DNA of 64,000 bases from CAWBXL01 sp963837365 (GTDB lineage Bacteria > Acidobacteriota > Terriglobia > Terriglobales > Acidobacteriaceae), in assembly GCA_963837365.1 (NCBI GenBank), contig CAWIMW010000001.1:248001-312000 (forward strand), read 5' to 3'. The notes below the pieces were generated by a model. That model was not told the DNA's origin, did no database searches, and worked only from the letters and a program-made list of their open reading frames with translations. The translations under genes were made by a program, and so were the position numbers. Position 1 is the first letter of the stretch. The number at the start of each line of letters is the position of its first letter. This document shows, piece by piece, positions 33,451 to 41,987 of the stretch.

Positions 33451-33480
33451 TGACCACTTTCTACCACTTTTGTCCACATA
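33451..33480 (-). promoter_or_regulatory. MraZ-binding box: three GTGG repeats at 10-bp spacing
   Basis: On the minus strand GTGGAC, GTGGTA and GTGGTC occur at exactly 10-bp intervals (CCAC at 33474, 33464 and 33454 on the plus strand), with AAAA/GAAA spacers. Established knowledge: MraZ binds direct GTGG(A/T)G-type repeats spaced 10 bp in the mra promoter. The first repeat starts directly after the -10 element, so bound MraZ would block or modulate initiation. Confidence 0.82.
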
Positions 33481-33505
33481 CTACGCCTAAATGCTTTGCT
33501 GTCAA
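33478..33505 (-). promoter_or_regulatory. Sigma70-like promoter of the dcw cluster
   Basis: Minus strand: a perfect -35 TTGACA (33500-33505), a 16-base spacer, and -10 TAGTAT (33478-33483, 4 of 6). Transcription would start near 33471, giving a 5' leader of about 200 bases before mraZ. It overlaps the MraZ box. Confidence 0.75.
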
Positions 33506-33688
33506 CGAGAAAGTTAAAGGTTGCTAAACCAAAAGTACCTCGGGCGGGGAAAGCGCGATCAATTGTGGTTATTCGGAAAGACAACCACTAGATATGGGAT
33601 TTAGAGACTAGGTTCTTTCGCCGGTTGTTCGCCTCGCATCTCACTCTCTCAGAAAGACTTACCTCTGAAAATGTTGTGGAAATCAAGG

Positions 33689-33724
33689 CTGAAATAGAAA
33701 AGCCCCGGCGATTGCCAGGGCTTT
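33689..33724 (-). terminator. Intrinsic terminator of the Oar-like receptor gene
   Basis: On the minus strand, 12 bases after the receptor stop, AAAGCCCTGGC pairs with GCCGGGGCTTT (one T-G pair) around AATC, followed by TTTTCTATTT. A textbook stem and T tract separating the receptor from mraZ. Confidence 0.88.
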
Positions 33725-33735
33725 GAGGTCCAGCA

Positions 33736-36700
33736 TTACCAAATGAACTTAGCGCCCAACTGAATGTGCCGCGAGCCGCCGGAGCCGATGACCGGGTTGG
33801 AGGCGTAAACATCCGGAGTGGCGCCTGCAAGTCCGAAGCTGCTGGGGTCTCCGAGTTCGCCTCCGATAGAGCCGCCGGCGAAGTTCGGGTGATTGGCTAC
33901 ATTGAACATCTCTCCACGCATCTGGAGCTTAAGCCTCTCCGATAATTTCCAGATCTTGGAAACAGAGGCATCCCAGTTGGCGAAACCAGGGCCGCGCACG
34001 ATGTTCCGCCCCATGTTGCCGAAGGTGCCGAAGGCCTGCGGATATAGGATGGTCCCGTTCTGCGCATAGCAGCCTCCAGCATAATCCAGAGAGTCCTGTA
34101 ACTCTTGCGTAGTCGCCACCGACTGACACTCCGGACTGCTGGGGTCGAGGAACGGAATTGAGTCTTTAGCCGACCATTTTAGATTTGCAGGATCACCTTT
34201 GATATTCCATCGCTCGTTGCTGGCATTGTCGTAGCCCTCGTCGGTGCCGGACAAATCATTAATATTGTCGTAAACCAGGAGCGGATAGCCGGTTTGCCAA
34301 GTAACGATGCTGGTCAATTGCCATCCTTCAAGCATCTGTCCCCAGGACTTCCGTGAAGGGAGATCGTAGGTTGCAGAAAGCGTGAAGCGGTGACGGGTGT
34401 CGTAGTCCCCATTCCCCTTCTCGGCGTTGAAGTTCAGGCTGTCCTGAGGAACGTAGGCAAGGTTATTGGTGCTCCCGGCGGTGTCGATTGCGTGCCCCCA
34501 AGTGTATCCACCCAGCAGGTAAAGACCCTTGGCGTATCGCTTCGTCAGGGTTACTTGCAAGCTCTGGTACGAGGAAGTGGATTTGTTGCCAAGGAAGTTG
34601 AGGAATGCGATATAGGGATAGCAAGGCGCATTGCCGGTTCCAAGGCCAACCGGCGGGGCGCAACTCGCAGTCATGGGGCGGGTCTGTGAGTCAAAGACGT
34701 CGGAGTTTGGCGGCGACTGATTCAAGTCCACTGTGCTGTACAACTGCACTCCATGGTTGGCGACGTAGGCCATCTGCAGGTTCATGCTGGGCGTCAATTG
34801 CTGCTGTAGGCTGAGGTTCCAGTTGAGCACGTACGGTGTCTTGAGGTTCTGGTCAACGCCAAAGATGTTGCAGGGGTTATCCGCGTCGCAGGTATTGAGC
34901 GAAGTATTGTCGACGGGGAAGATCGGTCCGGTCGTATTCCAATTCAGCAAGGAGGTATCGGCGCCGGTGAGCAAGTAGGAGGTGATGGTGCCATTGGCCC
35001 CCGGGTTAATCAGGGCGCTTGGGTTCAGTTGGAGCCCACCGCTGGAGAACATAAATGTGCGGATCGAGGGCCGGACGTAAATCATTCCAAAACCGGAACG
35101 CAGGATGGTCTTCCCGGTGCCAAACACATCGTAAGCGAAACCCACTCGAGGTGAAACATTCCCCCAGTTGGTTTTGTAAGGCTGGTCGATACCGTATCCC
35201 ACCTGAACGATGCCTTTTGAGGGGACGTAGTTCGCCAACCGATTCTGGGAGTCCTTGATGGGGAACGTCACGTCGTACCGCAGCCCCAGATTTACAGTCA
35301 GGCGACCGGTCATGCGGAAATCATCCTGGAAAAAGAAGCCAAAGGACTTCATGGTGATACTGCGCGATGGGTCCCCGTAGAGCAAGCGCCAGGAGCGAAT
35401 GTTGTCGGGATCGTTGGCGAGAAGAAAATCCGGAAGGTAATGGAAATCCACGCGGCCACGGCCATAGGGAGCACGATAGTATTCCACCCCACCATCACTG
35501 AATTCCCCGCCAAAGCGGATAGCGTGTTTGCCCACGTTGTAGGCCAGGCTATCGGAAAGGTTCCAGCTATGGCTGGGTGAGGTGTAGGCTGGCCAACTGG
35601 AGTTTCCGCCCAGGTAATTGAAGTACGAGGTGCTGGGATTGATTCGGGGAAAGCCGAACAGTCGTGGGTCGGTGATTCCCGTATTCAATCCATAGTCGGA
35701 TGGGTTGACATTGGCATCGACAGGCGCGATTTTCTCGTAAAAACTGTTGAAGCTGAAGCGTGCGGTATTGACCCATCGCGAGTTTGGAGTCCAGGTCCAA
35801 TCACCGCCGAACACTTGAGTAATGGGCGCAGCGTGCGAGAGCCATTCCGCACGCAGCGGGGACGCATCCTCCTCCACTTGATTACTGTTGGAGTAGATAT
35901 AGCGGCCGGAAAAAGTGTGCTTGTCGCCGAGATGGTAATCGCTTTTGAAAACCAGGTTGTCGGCGCGGTCGTGGTTATCGAAATTAAAGTTGATGATGGT
36001 TGGGTCGTTGGCGTTTGCCGTGTAACCCGGATTGTTGGGGAAAAGCTTGATCAGATTAAGACTCAGCTGGCTGCAATCCGGGGGCAGGGGAACCTGGTCG
36101 CAACCGGTGTACGCCAACGCGTCCACGATGCTGGAATAGGGGTCGCCTTCGGGATTGCCGGGGGTAGCCAGCGAAGTGGTGACTGGGCTGTAAACGTTGT
36201 AGGGATTCCCCACCTTGGAGCGGACGCCTTCATAGTTCGCGAAGTAGAACCACTTGCTTTTGATGATCGCTCCGCCGATGCTGCCGCCGAACTGGTGAAG
36301 GAGCAGATCAGAGGTCGGCTGTGGCTTCGGATTGAAGTAATTGCGGGCATCCACCGCGGCGTTGCGGGTGAAGTAGTACCCGGTTCCATGGACAGTATCC
36401 GTCCCGGACTTAAGCCCGATGTTGACCACCACTCCGGGCTTCTCGCCGTAATCAGCCTGCGGATGTTCCTGGGTATTGAACTCCTCAATGGCATCGAGCG
36501 GGAGTGTGCTGGCGGGCGTGCCCTCAATTCCGGCCTGGTTGACCACGGTATCGCCCCAGTAGACGTCGTTATCGTTGGCGCCGTCGATGATGAAGTTGTT
36601 GTCATCCGGCCGCAGGCCATTGGACGTCACGGAGTGGTAGCCGCCGCCAGGGTCGCGCTGCACGCCGGGATGCAGTGCCAGCAGATTCTGGAAGTCGCGG

Positions 36701-37146
36701 CCTTGCAGGGGCAGCTCGTTGACCGCTCGGTTGGAAATGACGCCATTCAGCGTGCTGTCCACAGTATCGGCGAGGGCCCCCACGTCGGTGACGTCCACCA
36801 CCTCGGTGACCGCGCCGGGTTGCAGTTGCAAATCCACGCGAACGTCGCGCGATACCTCTACGGTGACCGTGCTCACCGCCTTCTTGAAACCGGGGGCCTC
36901 AGCCGAAACCCTGTAGGTCCCAGCCTCCAGCGACGGGGCCACGAAGTCTCCCGCGTCATTCGTTTCCAACAGCCTTTGCGTGCCCCTCACCGTGCTGGTG
37001 ATCGTCACCTTGGCCCTGGTGACGACCGCGCCCGAGGCATCGGTGATCCGCCCCAGGATCCGTCCTTGCGAGGTCTGGGCAACCGCGGCGATGCAGCCGA
37101 GGAGGACTGCCAACAGCAATGTCAAACGAAGTGAAAGCGATTTCAT
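33736..37146 (-). CDS. Oar-like TonB-dependent receptor with carboxypeptidase-regulatory N-domain
   Basis: A 1136-residue outer-membrane receptor. Signal peptide MKSLSLRLTLLLAVLLGCIAAVAQ, then a carboxypeptidase regulatory-like beta domain (GRILGRITDASGAVVTRAKVTITS ... TYRVSAEAPGFKKAV), a plug region (LQGRDFQNLLALHPGVQRD ... FIIDGANDNDVYWGDTVVNQ), and a long barrel ending HIQLGAKFIW with the terminal aromatic needed for outer-membrane insertion. The substrate is unknown; these receptors are very numerous in Acidobacteriota and often import plant or microbial glycans or peptides. ATG at 37146 follows GGGGAACC. A palindrome upstream (37350-37373) may be an operator. Confidence 0.92.
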   Translation of the reverse strand: MKSLSLRLTLLLAVLLGCIAAVAQTSQGRILGRITDASGAVVTRAKVTITSTVRGTQRLLETNDAGDFVAPSLEAGTYRVSAEAPGFKKAVSTVTVEVSRDVRVDLQLQPGAVTEVVDVTDVGALADTVDSTLNGVISNRAVNELPLQGRDFQNLLALHPGVQRDPGGGYHSVTSNGLRPDDNNFIIDGANDNDVYWGDTVVNQAGIEGTPASTLPLDAIEEFNTQEHPQADYGEKPGVVVNIGLKSGTDTVHGTGYYFTRNAAVDARNYFNPKPQPTSDLLLHQFGGSIGGAIIKSKWFYFANYEGVRSKVGNPYNVYSPVTTSLATPGNPEGDPYSSIVDALAYTGCDQVPLPPDCSQLSLNLIKLFPNNPGYTANANDPTIINFNFDNHDRADNLVFKSDYHLGDKHTFSGRYIYSNSNQVEEDASPLRAEWLSHAAPITQVFGGDWTWTPNSRWVNTARFSFNSFYEKIAPVDANVNPSDYGLNTGITDPRLFGFPRINPSTSYFNYLGGNSSWPAYTSPSHSWNLSDSLAYNVGKHAIRFGGEFSDGGVEYYRAPYGRGRVDFHYLPDFLLANDPDNIRSWRLLYGDPSRSITMKSFGFFFQDDFRMTGRLTVNLGLRYDVTFPIKDSQNRLANYVPSKGIVQVGYGIDQPYKTNWGNVSPRVGFAYDVFGTGKTILRSGFGMIYVRPSIRTFMFSSGGLQLNPSALINPGANGTITSYLLTGADTSLLNWNTTGPIFPVDNTSLNTCDADNPCNIFGVDQNLKTPYVLNWNLSLQQQLTPSMNLQMAYVANHGVQLYSTVDLNQSPPNSDVFDSQTRPMTASCAPPVGLGTGNAPCYPYIAFLNFLGNKSTSSYQSLQVTLTKRYAKGLYLLGGYTWGHAIDTAGSTNNLAYVPQDSLNFNAEKGNGDYDTRHRFTLSATYDLPSRKSWGQMLEGWQLTSIVTWQTGYPLLVYDNINDLSGTDEGYDNASNERWNIKGDPANLKWSAKDSIPFLDPSSPECQSVATTQELQDSLDYAGGCYAQNGTILYPQAFGTFGNMGRNIVRGPGFANWDASVSKIWKLSERLKLQMRGEMFNVANHPNFAGGSIGGELGDPSSFGLAGATPDVYASNPVIGSGGSRHIQLGAKFIW

Positions 37147-37249
37147 GTCGGTTCCCCTGTTCTGGTGTGGCAAGCCGCCTGATTTAAGTGTCAGGCAATT
37201 GATTTTTCGGTTGACGGAAAGACAAAGCGCCCAACCTGGGACGATGGGA

Positions 37250-37345
37250 TCATAGTCCGGCTTCGAGTTTGCCGGCATCGACGAGCTTCTCGACCTGGTC
37301 CAGCGTGTGGCCGGCAGCGGAGAATAAATTTGTGCGTACTCTCAT
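37250..37345 (-). CDS. Possible 31-residue ORF upstream of the receptor
   Basis: ATG at 37343-37345 opens MRVRTNLFSAAGHTLDQVEK followed by LVDAGKLEAGL and TGA. The second half looks like a protein-coding remnant (DQVEKLVDAGKL is a common helix in enzyme C-termini). It could be a leader peptide of the receptor transcript or a decayed gene end. No strong ribosome site is visible. Confidence 0.25.
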   Translation of the reverse strand: MRVRTNLFSAAGHTLDQVEKLVDAGKLEAGL

Positions 37346-37349
37346 GGAT

Positions 37350-37373
37350 GATCAAACCGCATCGCGGTTGATC
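37350..37373. promoter_or_regulatory. Inverted repeat, possible LacI-type operator of the receptor
   Basis: GATCAAACCGC and GCGGTTGATC are inverted around ATC, about 200 bases upstream of the receptor ATG. The AACCGC...GCGGTT core is the shape of LacI/GalR operators. No LacI gene is in the window, so the assignment is tentative. Confidence 0.35.
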
Positions 37374-37461
37374 GGGGAAGTTTGTCAGACTCCCGGCAAG
37401 TTCGTCAATAGAAAACAGCCCCGCGAGACCATCTAAAAAACGCTGCGTGCCATCTCAGATT

Positions 37462-38463
37462 TTAATATAGCGATTTGTCCGGCCGGCTGGAACTGACTAC
37501 GCCGTTCTCCACTGAAAGCGTGTAGCTTTCGCCTCCCTCACCGCTCCAGGCGGTCAGATCAAAATGTGCCCCCCTGGGAGCGTGGTAGGTGGACAACGCC
37601 GTAGTGGTTAGTGGCACTCCCGGCTCGCACACCGTGGGAGGTGTTGTTCCCTGAATGAAATAAGCCCCTTTGCCGCTTCCTACGACGACGCCTTTTCCGT
37701 CGCCATCCACCAGAACGGCCGAACGTTCATCCACCGCGACCTCGCGCGGATTTTTCGACCACCCGTCCTGCACGATGCGGGAAAGAAAGACCAGCGAACG
37801 GCCCAGCCGGTCACGCTTGGCAAAGTGACTGTCGGTGATCAGGTTATGCAAATGCGGAACGCGCAAAAAATCTCGCACGACCGCGACTTGCGGATGGTAT
37901 GGATTAGCAAGAGCGGCTGCCGAAGTGAGGTCTGGGCCATCGCTGAGATCATTCATCGCGCTGTAAACATATTCTCCCTCTACCGCAAGCCCGGCGCTGG
38001 TTCCTCCCAGAGGTTTACCCGCAGCCACGTGATCGTTGATGGCATCCTGCACGGGTGAGGTTTTCCAGAAATTGATATAACGTGCCTGGTTCCCTCCGGA
38101 AATAAATATGGCTTCGGCGTGGCGGATGATGTCTGCCACCTTCGGATCCAGCGCGGCATTGCGGTCAGGGATCACCAGCGTCGCCACGGAGTTAAGCTTG
38201 CACAACTGGTCCACATATTGGTTGTAGTCGTTGCCGCCGCGGGCACGCAGGATCAGAAAATCTCCGCCATTAGCCTTCGCGCACAACCAACGAAATGCCT
38301 CATCGAGGTCCGCGCCGCCGCCCATCATGGCAATTCCTGCCGTAGGGACAGTTTGAATGTCACTTTTGTTGCCTATGCGTTTGTACTTGAGTGTTTTCGC
38401 CTGTAAGCCGCCACCTACGAGGACAACAAACAACACCGCCATAAAACCCGATTTCAGTGACAT
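37462..38463 (-). CDS. Exported cyanophycinase-like serine peptidase (S51)
   Basis: A 333-residue protein with a signal peptide (MSLKSGFMAVLFVVLVGGGLQA). The S51 core is visible: GIAMMGGGADLDEAFRWLC, FISGGNQARYINFWK, and the nucleophile elbow GGTSAGLAVEG (Ser156), then VVRDFLRVPHLHNLITDSHFAKRDRLGR with the conserved His/Arg region. Cyanophycinases cleave cyanophycin to Asp-Arg dipeptides; related S51 enzymes act on other Asp peptides. The exported form suggests use of external cyanophycin or peptides. Upstream, TTATAG near 38475 may be the -10. It is divergent from the next gene. Confidence 0.87.
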   Translation of the reverse strand: MSLKSGFMAVLFVVLVGGGLQAKTLKYKRIGNKSDIQTVPTAGIAMMGGGADLDEAFRWLCAKANGGDFLILRARGGNDYNQYVDQLCKLNSVATLVIPDRNAALDPKVADIIRHAEAIFISGGNQARYINFWKTSPVQDAINDHVAAGKPLGGTSAGLAVEGEYVYSAMNDLSDGPDLTSAAALANPYHPQVAVVRDFLRVPHLHNLITDSHFAKRDRLGRSLVFLSRIVQDGWSKNPREVAVDERSAVLVDGDGKGVVVGSGKGAYFIQGTTPPTVCEPGVPLTTTALSTYHAPRGAHFDLTAWSGEGGESYTLSVENGVVSSSRPDKSLY

Positions 38464-38517
38464 GGTGAGGAAACACTATAACGCACCCGCGAATACCGCA
38501 TACAATCAGTCATTCGA

Positions 38518-39024
38518 TTGATCCAGAAGGCCCAATTCGAACATTGGATACCGGTGGAAAGCGGCAGAGTCTTTCTTTTCTTCGCCAACCCACAGAACCT
38601 GCCGCGAATCATGCCACCAGCTACCGCAACGAAACTAATTGAACTGAAGCTGATTCCACCGGCCGAAGCCGGTGTCAATGAACGTAAGAACCTCGCCGGT
38701 TTAGGTTCCGAGATCGTTACTTCTTTCCGCGTGCTTCCGTTTCTTCCATTCCAGGCCAGGTGGACGGCCCGCATCACAGAATTTGCGTGGAACCGCCACT
38801 TTGCGGACTTACAGATCAGAGGGCCATTTAAGCACTTCTATCACCGCCATGAACTCCTTCCGGGATCTCGCAACACGGTTGAAGGAACAGTCGTTCGCGA
38901 TGTTGTCGAGTACGAAGTAGGGTATGGCTTGTTAGGAGAGTTGCTGGAAAGATTTATCGCCCGACAATTGCAGAAAACCTTCAGATATCGTCAGCAAGCA
39001 GTCGAGAAATTCCTGGTGATCTAA
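38518..39024 (+). CDS. SRPBCC-family ligand-binding protein
   Basis: A 168-residue START/SRPBCC fold protein: FEHWIPVESGRVFLFFANPQNLPRIMPP (typical helix-grip entry, in which polyketide cyclase-like proteins read VFxFFxDxxNL), WTARITEFAWNRHFADLQIRGPFKHFYHRHELLP in the core, and a C-terminal helix ending FRYRQQAVEKFLVI. The YfkJ-like cell-division inhibitor/SRPBCC group has similar spacing, but the ligand is unknown. The start is uncertain: TTG at 38518 keeps the fold complete and no ribosome site is seen, so it may be leaderless. Confidence 0.75.
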   Translation: MIQKAQFEHWIPVESGRVFLFFANPQNLPRIMPPATATKLIELKLIPPAEAGVNERKNLAGLGSEIVTSFRVLPFLPFQARWTARITEFAWNRHFADLQIRGPFKHFYHRHELLPGSRNTVEGTVVRDVVEYEVGYGLLGELLERFIARQLQKTFRYRQQAVEKFLVI

Positions 39025-39027
39025 GAA

Positions 39028-39375
39028 TCATCGAATCGGTTCTACCACTACAGCCGTTCCATAGGCCAGAACCTCGGTCACGCCCTGCATGACCTCAGTC
39101 GCGTCATAGCGCGCCCCGACGACAGCGTTTGCACCCAGCTGGGCTGCGTGCTGTAGCATGAGATCGAATGCATCGGAACGGGTTTTTTCACAGAGATTGG
39201 TCAACAAAGTGATGTTCCCGCCGACCAGCGTCTGCAAACTGGCGCCCAGGGTCCCAAAAATCGAGCGCGAGCGCACCACGATTCCACGGACTACTCCCAG
39301 GGTACGGACCACACGGAACCCGTCAATCTCGAACTGGGTCGTGACCATGGTGTGCGCGACCATTTCCAAGCTCAT
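39028..39375 (-). CDS. YbjQ/UPF0145-family protein
   Basis: A 115-residue YbjQ_1 family protein (function unknown, pentameric, possibly metal-linked). Family marks: FRVVRTLGVVRGIVVRSRSIF near the N-terminus and AFDLMLQHAAQLGANAVVGARYDATEV then VLAYGTAVVVEP at the end. Length and start fit the family. ATG at 39373-39375 follows AAGGAA. It converges on the SRPBCC gene with 3 bases between stops. Confidence 0.9.
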   Translation of the reverse strand: MSLEMVAHTMVTTQFEIDGFRVVRTLGVVRGIVVRSRSIFGTLGASLQTLVGGNITLLTNLCEKTRSDAFDLMLQHAAQLGANAVVGARYDATEVMQGVTEVLAYGTAVVVEPIR

Positions 39376-39435
39376 GCAGTGTTCCTTTCTCGCGAAGAGG
39401 ACAGAAATTTCGATCTTGGCTGCGTGAAGATTCGA

Positions 39436-39618
39436 TCACGACTCCAGCTCCGCATTGATTACGTATCCCTTCTCATCGGGATCGTATTCAATATGAAGTA
39501 CGTTCGGTTTGCAGCAGGCCTTGCAGTCTTCCACATACATCTGCACCCGCCCGGCAGACTCATCCACTTTGGTATCGTTCCACTCCCCACAGCCGGCACA
39601 CTGAAATCCAGCGTCCAT
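39436..39618 (-). CDS. CPXCG-type cysteine-rich small protein
   Basis: A 60-residue protein. CAGCG at residues 7-11 and DCKACCKP at about 31-38 give a four-Cys zinc-ribbon pattern; the family usually has CPxCG and CxxCC, so the Pro is replaced by Ala here. The remainder, VLHIEYDPDEKGYVINAE, matches the usual short beta tail of Cys_rich_CPXG proteins. Role unknown. ATG at 39616-39618 follows AAGGAG. It sits just after the dehydrogenase pair and may be part of that transcript. Confidence 0.82.
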   Translation of the reverse strand: MDAGFQCAGCGEWNDTKVDESAGRVQMYVEDCKACCKPNVLHIEYDPDEKGYVINAELES

Positions 39619-39643
39619 GCATTCTCCTTGGTACCGATTCGGG

Positions 39644-40243
39644 TTACGCCTCAGGCACCGGCGGACAGCCTGGAAATTCTTTCAAGTGGGTATTGCCAAT
39701 GTACCCAAGATACTTTATCCCGATTTCACTGGTGAAGAAACCATCCGCCGTCAGGTTTCGCAGGAATGAAAAGAATTCTACTCCCTGGCTCAAGCCCGGA
39801 GATGCATTGGCATTTTTTCGATAGGCGATCAGGTCAAGAATTTCCTTTTGCTGTTGTTCGGAACTACTGGAAAAACCCGCGCCGTAGCGGTCTTTGCAGG
39901 TCGAGTCCAGCCACATGATACCGCCACCCAGGGTTAGCTTGTAGTCAGGGTTCTCACTGGTAAGCAGGTCAATGAACTCCGGAGCGCCGGCTTCGATCGC
40001 GCCTCCTGAATCGGCATCGGCAGGAAAGATGGCATCACACAAAACATTAAGAGTTTTGTATTGATCCGCGGAGAAGAACTTCGGCGTATATTTGCCGGCT
40101 GCATCTGCCGCCTTTTCTTTGGCGATCAGCTTATGAACGTGTTCCGCCGCCTCTACGGGGATCACGCTGAGCACCGACCCTGCGGTCACCCCGATGGTCA
40201 GCGATCGCAACACATCCCGCCGCGAAATGTTTCTTGTCGCCAT
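39644..40243 (-). CDS. Gluconate 2-dehydrogenase subunit 3-family protein (Tat signal)
   Basis: A 199-residue small subunit. The twin-arginine signal ISRRDVLRSLTIGVTAGSVL is clear. Conserved region: FFSADQYKTLNVLCDAIFPADADSGGAIEAGAPEFIDLL, then QKEILDLIAYRKNA and GVEFFSFLRNLTADGFFTSEIGIKYLGYIGN. In related enzymes this subunit carries the FAD subunit through the Tat system and helps it fold. It begins 2 bases after the stop of the GMC gene. The usual cytochrome c subunit is absent. Confidence 0.92.
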   Translation of the reverse strand: MATRNISRRDVLRSLTIGVTAGSVLSVIPVEAAEHVHKLIAKEKAADAAGKYTPKFFSADQYKTLNVLCDAIFPADADSGGAIEAGAPEFIDLLTSENPDYKLTLGGGIMWLDSTCKDRYGAGFSSSSEQQQKEILDLIAYRKNANASPGLSQGVEFFSFLRNLTADGFFTSEIGIKYLGYIGNTHLKEFPGCPPVPEA

Positions 40244-40245
40244 GG

Positions 40246-41952
40246 CTAGAGATTTCCTTTCTTGGCTTCATCCAGGATGTATTCCGAAGCTCGCCATGAG
40301 ATCGCCATGATCGTCAACGTGGGGTTCTTGTCGGCATTGGTGACAAAAGCCGCGCCATCCGTGGCGAACAGGTTCTTCACATCATGGGCCTGACAGTATT
40401 TATTCAGGACAGACGATTTAGGATCAGCTCCCATACGTGCAGTGCCGATCTCGTGAATGATTACACCTCCGTCTGCGATTCCATAAGGGTGATCGGCATC
40501 ATTCTTACCTCTTGTCGAGTAGGTGCCGCCCGCGGCTTCCACGATGGCGCGCATGGTTTCCTGCATATCTTTCGCCATCTTGATCTCGTTGTCGCTCCAC
40601 TTCCAATGGAAGCGTAAAACCGGGATCCCCCACTGATCGACGGTGTTCGGATCGAGGTCACAGTATGAATCGGGATTGGGAATCATTTCTCCGCGTCCGG
40701 CGAAGCCTATGCCGGTGCCGTAGCTGTCGTGGCATCTCTTCTTAAGTGCCGCTCCATATCCTTCGTGGGCCTGGCAAACGGAATCGAACATTCCGACACC
40801 CGGCATTCCACGCCCGCCTCCCAGTTCAATGTGGTATCCACGTAGAAAGTCATTCTTGCGGTCGAATTTCCACCACGGTACGTACATGTGCATTCCACCG
40901 ACGCCATCGTGGTTGTGGGGAGGCATTTTCTCCAGGTAGGGGAAATATCCGGATCCGGAAGACCCGACCGAATCCGTCAAATACCGGCCAACCACGCCAG
41001 AAGAATTCGCCAGTCCATCGGGAAACAATGTCGAGCGTGAGTTCAGCAACAAACGGGCCGATTCGCACGCGCTGGCGGACAACATGAAAGCTTTGGCATA
41101 GACGCGCTTCTCCGTGCGCGTTGTTTTGTCAATGTAGGAAACAGATTCGGCCTTTCCGTCCTTGCCTACGATCACCTCGCGCGCCATGGCGCCGGTAATA
41201 AGCGTGAATCTGCCGGTGGCCTGCGCGGGTGGAATCATCACCTGGCTTGAACTGAAATTCGAACCGGTCACGCATCCCCGGCCACACTGCCCGCAATAGT
41301 GACAAGCTGGACGTCCATTCAGCGGTTGGGTAATAATTGCCAACCGCGAAGGAATACAGGTGACATTTATTTTGTCACACGCCTTCTTGACGATCGAGTC
41401 GGTACAACGCGGGACTGGAGGCGGCATGAAGATGCCGTCGGGCGCGCTGGGAATGTTCTCTTTGGTCCCGAAGACACCGATGAAGGATTCCACCTTGTCG
41501 TAATAAGGAGCAATCTCTTCGTAGGTGATAGGCCAATCATCGCCCATGCCGTCCGTGGAGCGTGCCTTGAAATCCACGGGAGCGTAACGAAGCGCAATCC
41601 GTCCCCAGTGATTGGTGCGGCCGCCCACAATGCGCGAGCGGAACCAGCGAAACATGGAGTCCGGTGCGGTGGTGTAAGGCTCACCGGTAATTTCCCAGAA
41701 ACCGTTAGGCGCCAGGAACTCATCGTTCAATTCATGGCGGGCACGTCCGCCAATATCGGCACCGCGGTGCGCAAGATCGTAGGGCCAGAGATGTTCCTTG
41801 TAATCCTGGGCCGGATCAAGAGCAGGCCCAGCTTCGAGCATGACAACGTTCAGTCCGCCCTCAGTGAGGACTTTGGCTGCCGTTCCGCCCGCTGCGCCTG
41901 ATCCGATGATGCAAACATCATACGTCTTGGGCGAACGGATGACCTGCGCCAT
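40246..41952 (-). CDS. GMC-family FAD dehydrogenase with CX2CX2CX3C motif
   Basis: A 568-residue GMC oxidoreductase, the catalytic subunit of a membrane-linked dehydrogenase of the gluconate/sorbitol/fructose type. FAD motif YDVCIIGSGAAGGTAAKVL near the start; active-site His region VIIHEIGTARMG and NPTLTIMA near the C-terminus. Cys217, Cys220, Cys223 and Cys227 (CHYCGQCGRGC) form a CX2CX2CX3C pattern like an Fe-S site. It has no signal of its own, so it is probably exported with the Tat subunit just downstream. Substrate unknown. ATG follows GGGAGG. Confidence 0.93.
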   Translation of the reverse strand: MAQVIRSPKTYDVCIIGSGAAGGTAAKVLTEGGLNVVMLEAGPALDPAQDYKEHLWPYDLAHRGADIGGRARHELNDEFLAPNGFWEITGEPYTTAPDSMFRWFRSRIVGGRTNHWGRIALRYAPVDFKARSTDGMGDDWPITYEEIAPYYDKVESFIGVFGTKENIPSAPDGIFMPPPVPRCTDSIVKKACDKINVTCIPSRLAIITQPLNGRPACHYCGQCGRGCVTGSNFSSSQVMIPPAQATGRFTLITGAMAREVIVGKDGKAESVSYIDKTTRTEKRVYAKAFMLSASACESARLLLNSRSTLFPDGLANSSGVVGRYLTDSVGSSGSGYFPYLEKMPPHNHDGVGGMHMYVPWWKFDRKNDFLRGYHIELGGGRGMPGVGMFDSVCQAHEGYGAALKKRCHDSYGTGIGFAGRGEMIPNPDSYCDLDPNTVDQWGIPVLRFHWKWSDNEIKMAKDMQETMRAIVEAAGGTYSTRGKNDADHPYGIADGGVIIHEIGTARMGADPKSSVLNKYCQAHDVKNLFATDGAAFVTNADKNPTLTIMAISWRASEYILDEAKKGNL

Positions 41953-41987
41953 GCGGCAGCCTCCCGGAGAACATTGTTCTCACTGTG

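Larger units (their letters stand above)
33273..33735. other. Gap upstream of mraZ
   Basis: 463 bases. From right to left it holds the intrinsic terminator of the Oar-like receptor (33689-33724), an AT-rich stretch without a gene, the dcw promoter and MraZ box (33451-33505), and a roughly 200-base leader of mraZ with no obvious riboswitch fold or upstream reading frame. Confidence 0.6.
37147..37461. other. Gap between the receptor and the cyanophycinase-like gene
   Basis: 315 bases. It contains the possible short ORF at 37250-37345, an inverted repeat GATCAAACCGC-ATC-GCGGTTGATC (37350-37373, one extra A in the left arm) whose core AACCGC...GCGGTT resembles LacI-family operators, and an AT-rich stretch. 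No recognisable gene or T-tract terminator was found. Confidence 0.5.

Noticed and set aside
35815..37134. Plus-strand open frame of 439 codons
   Set aside because: It is antisense to the Oar-like receptor and shows no domain or ribosome site; its composition mirrors the receptor codons.
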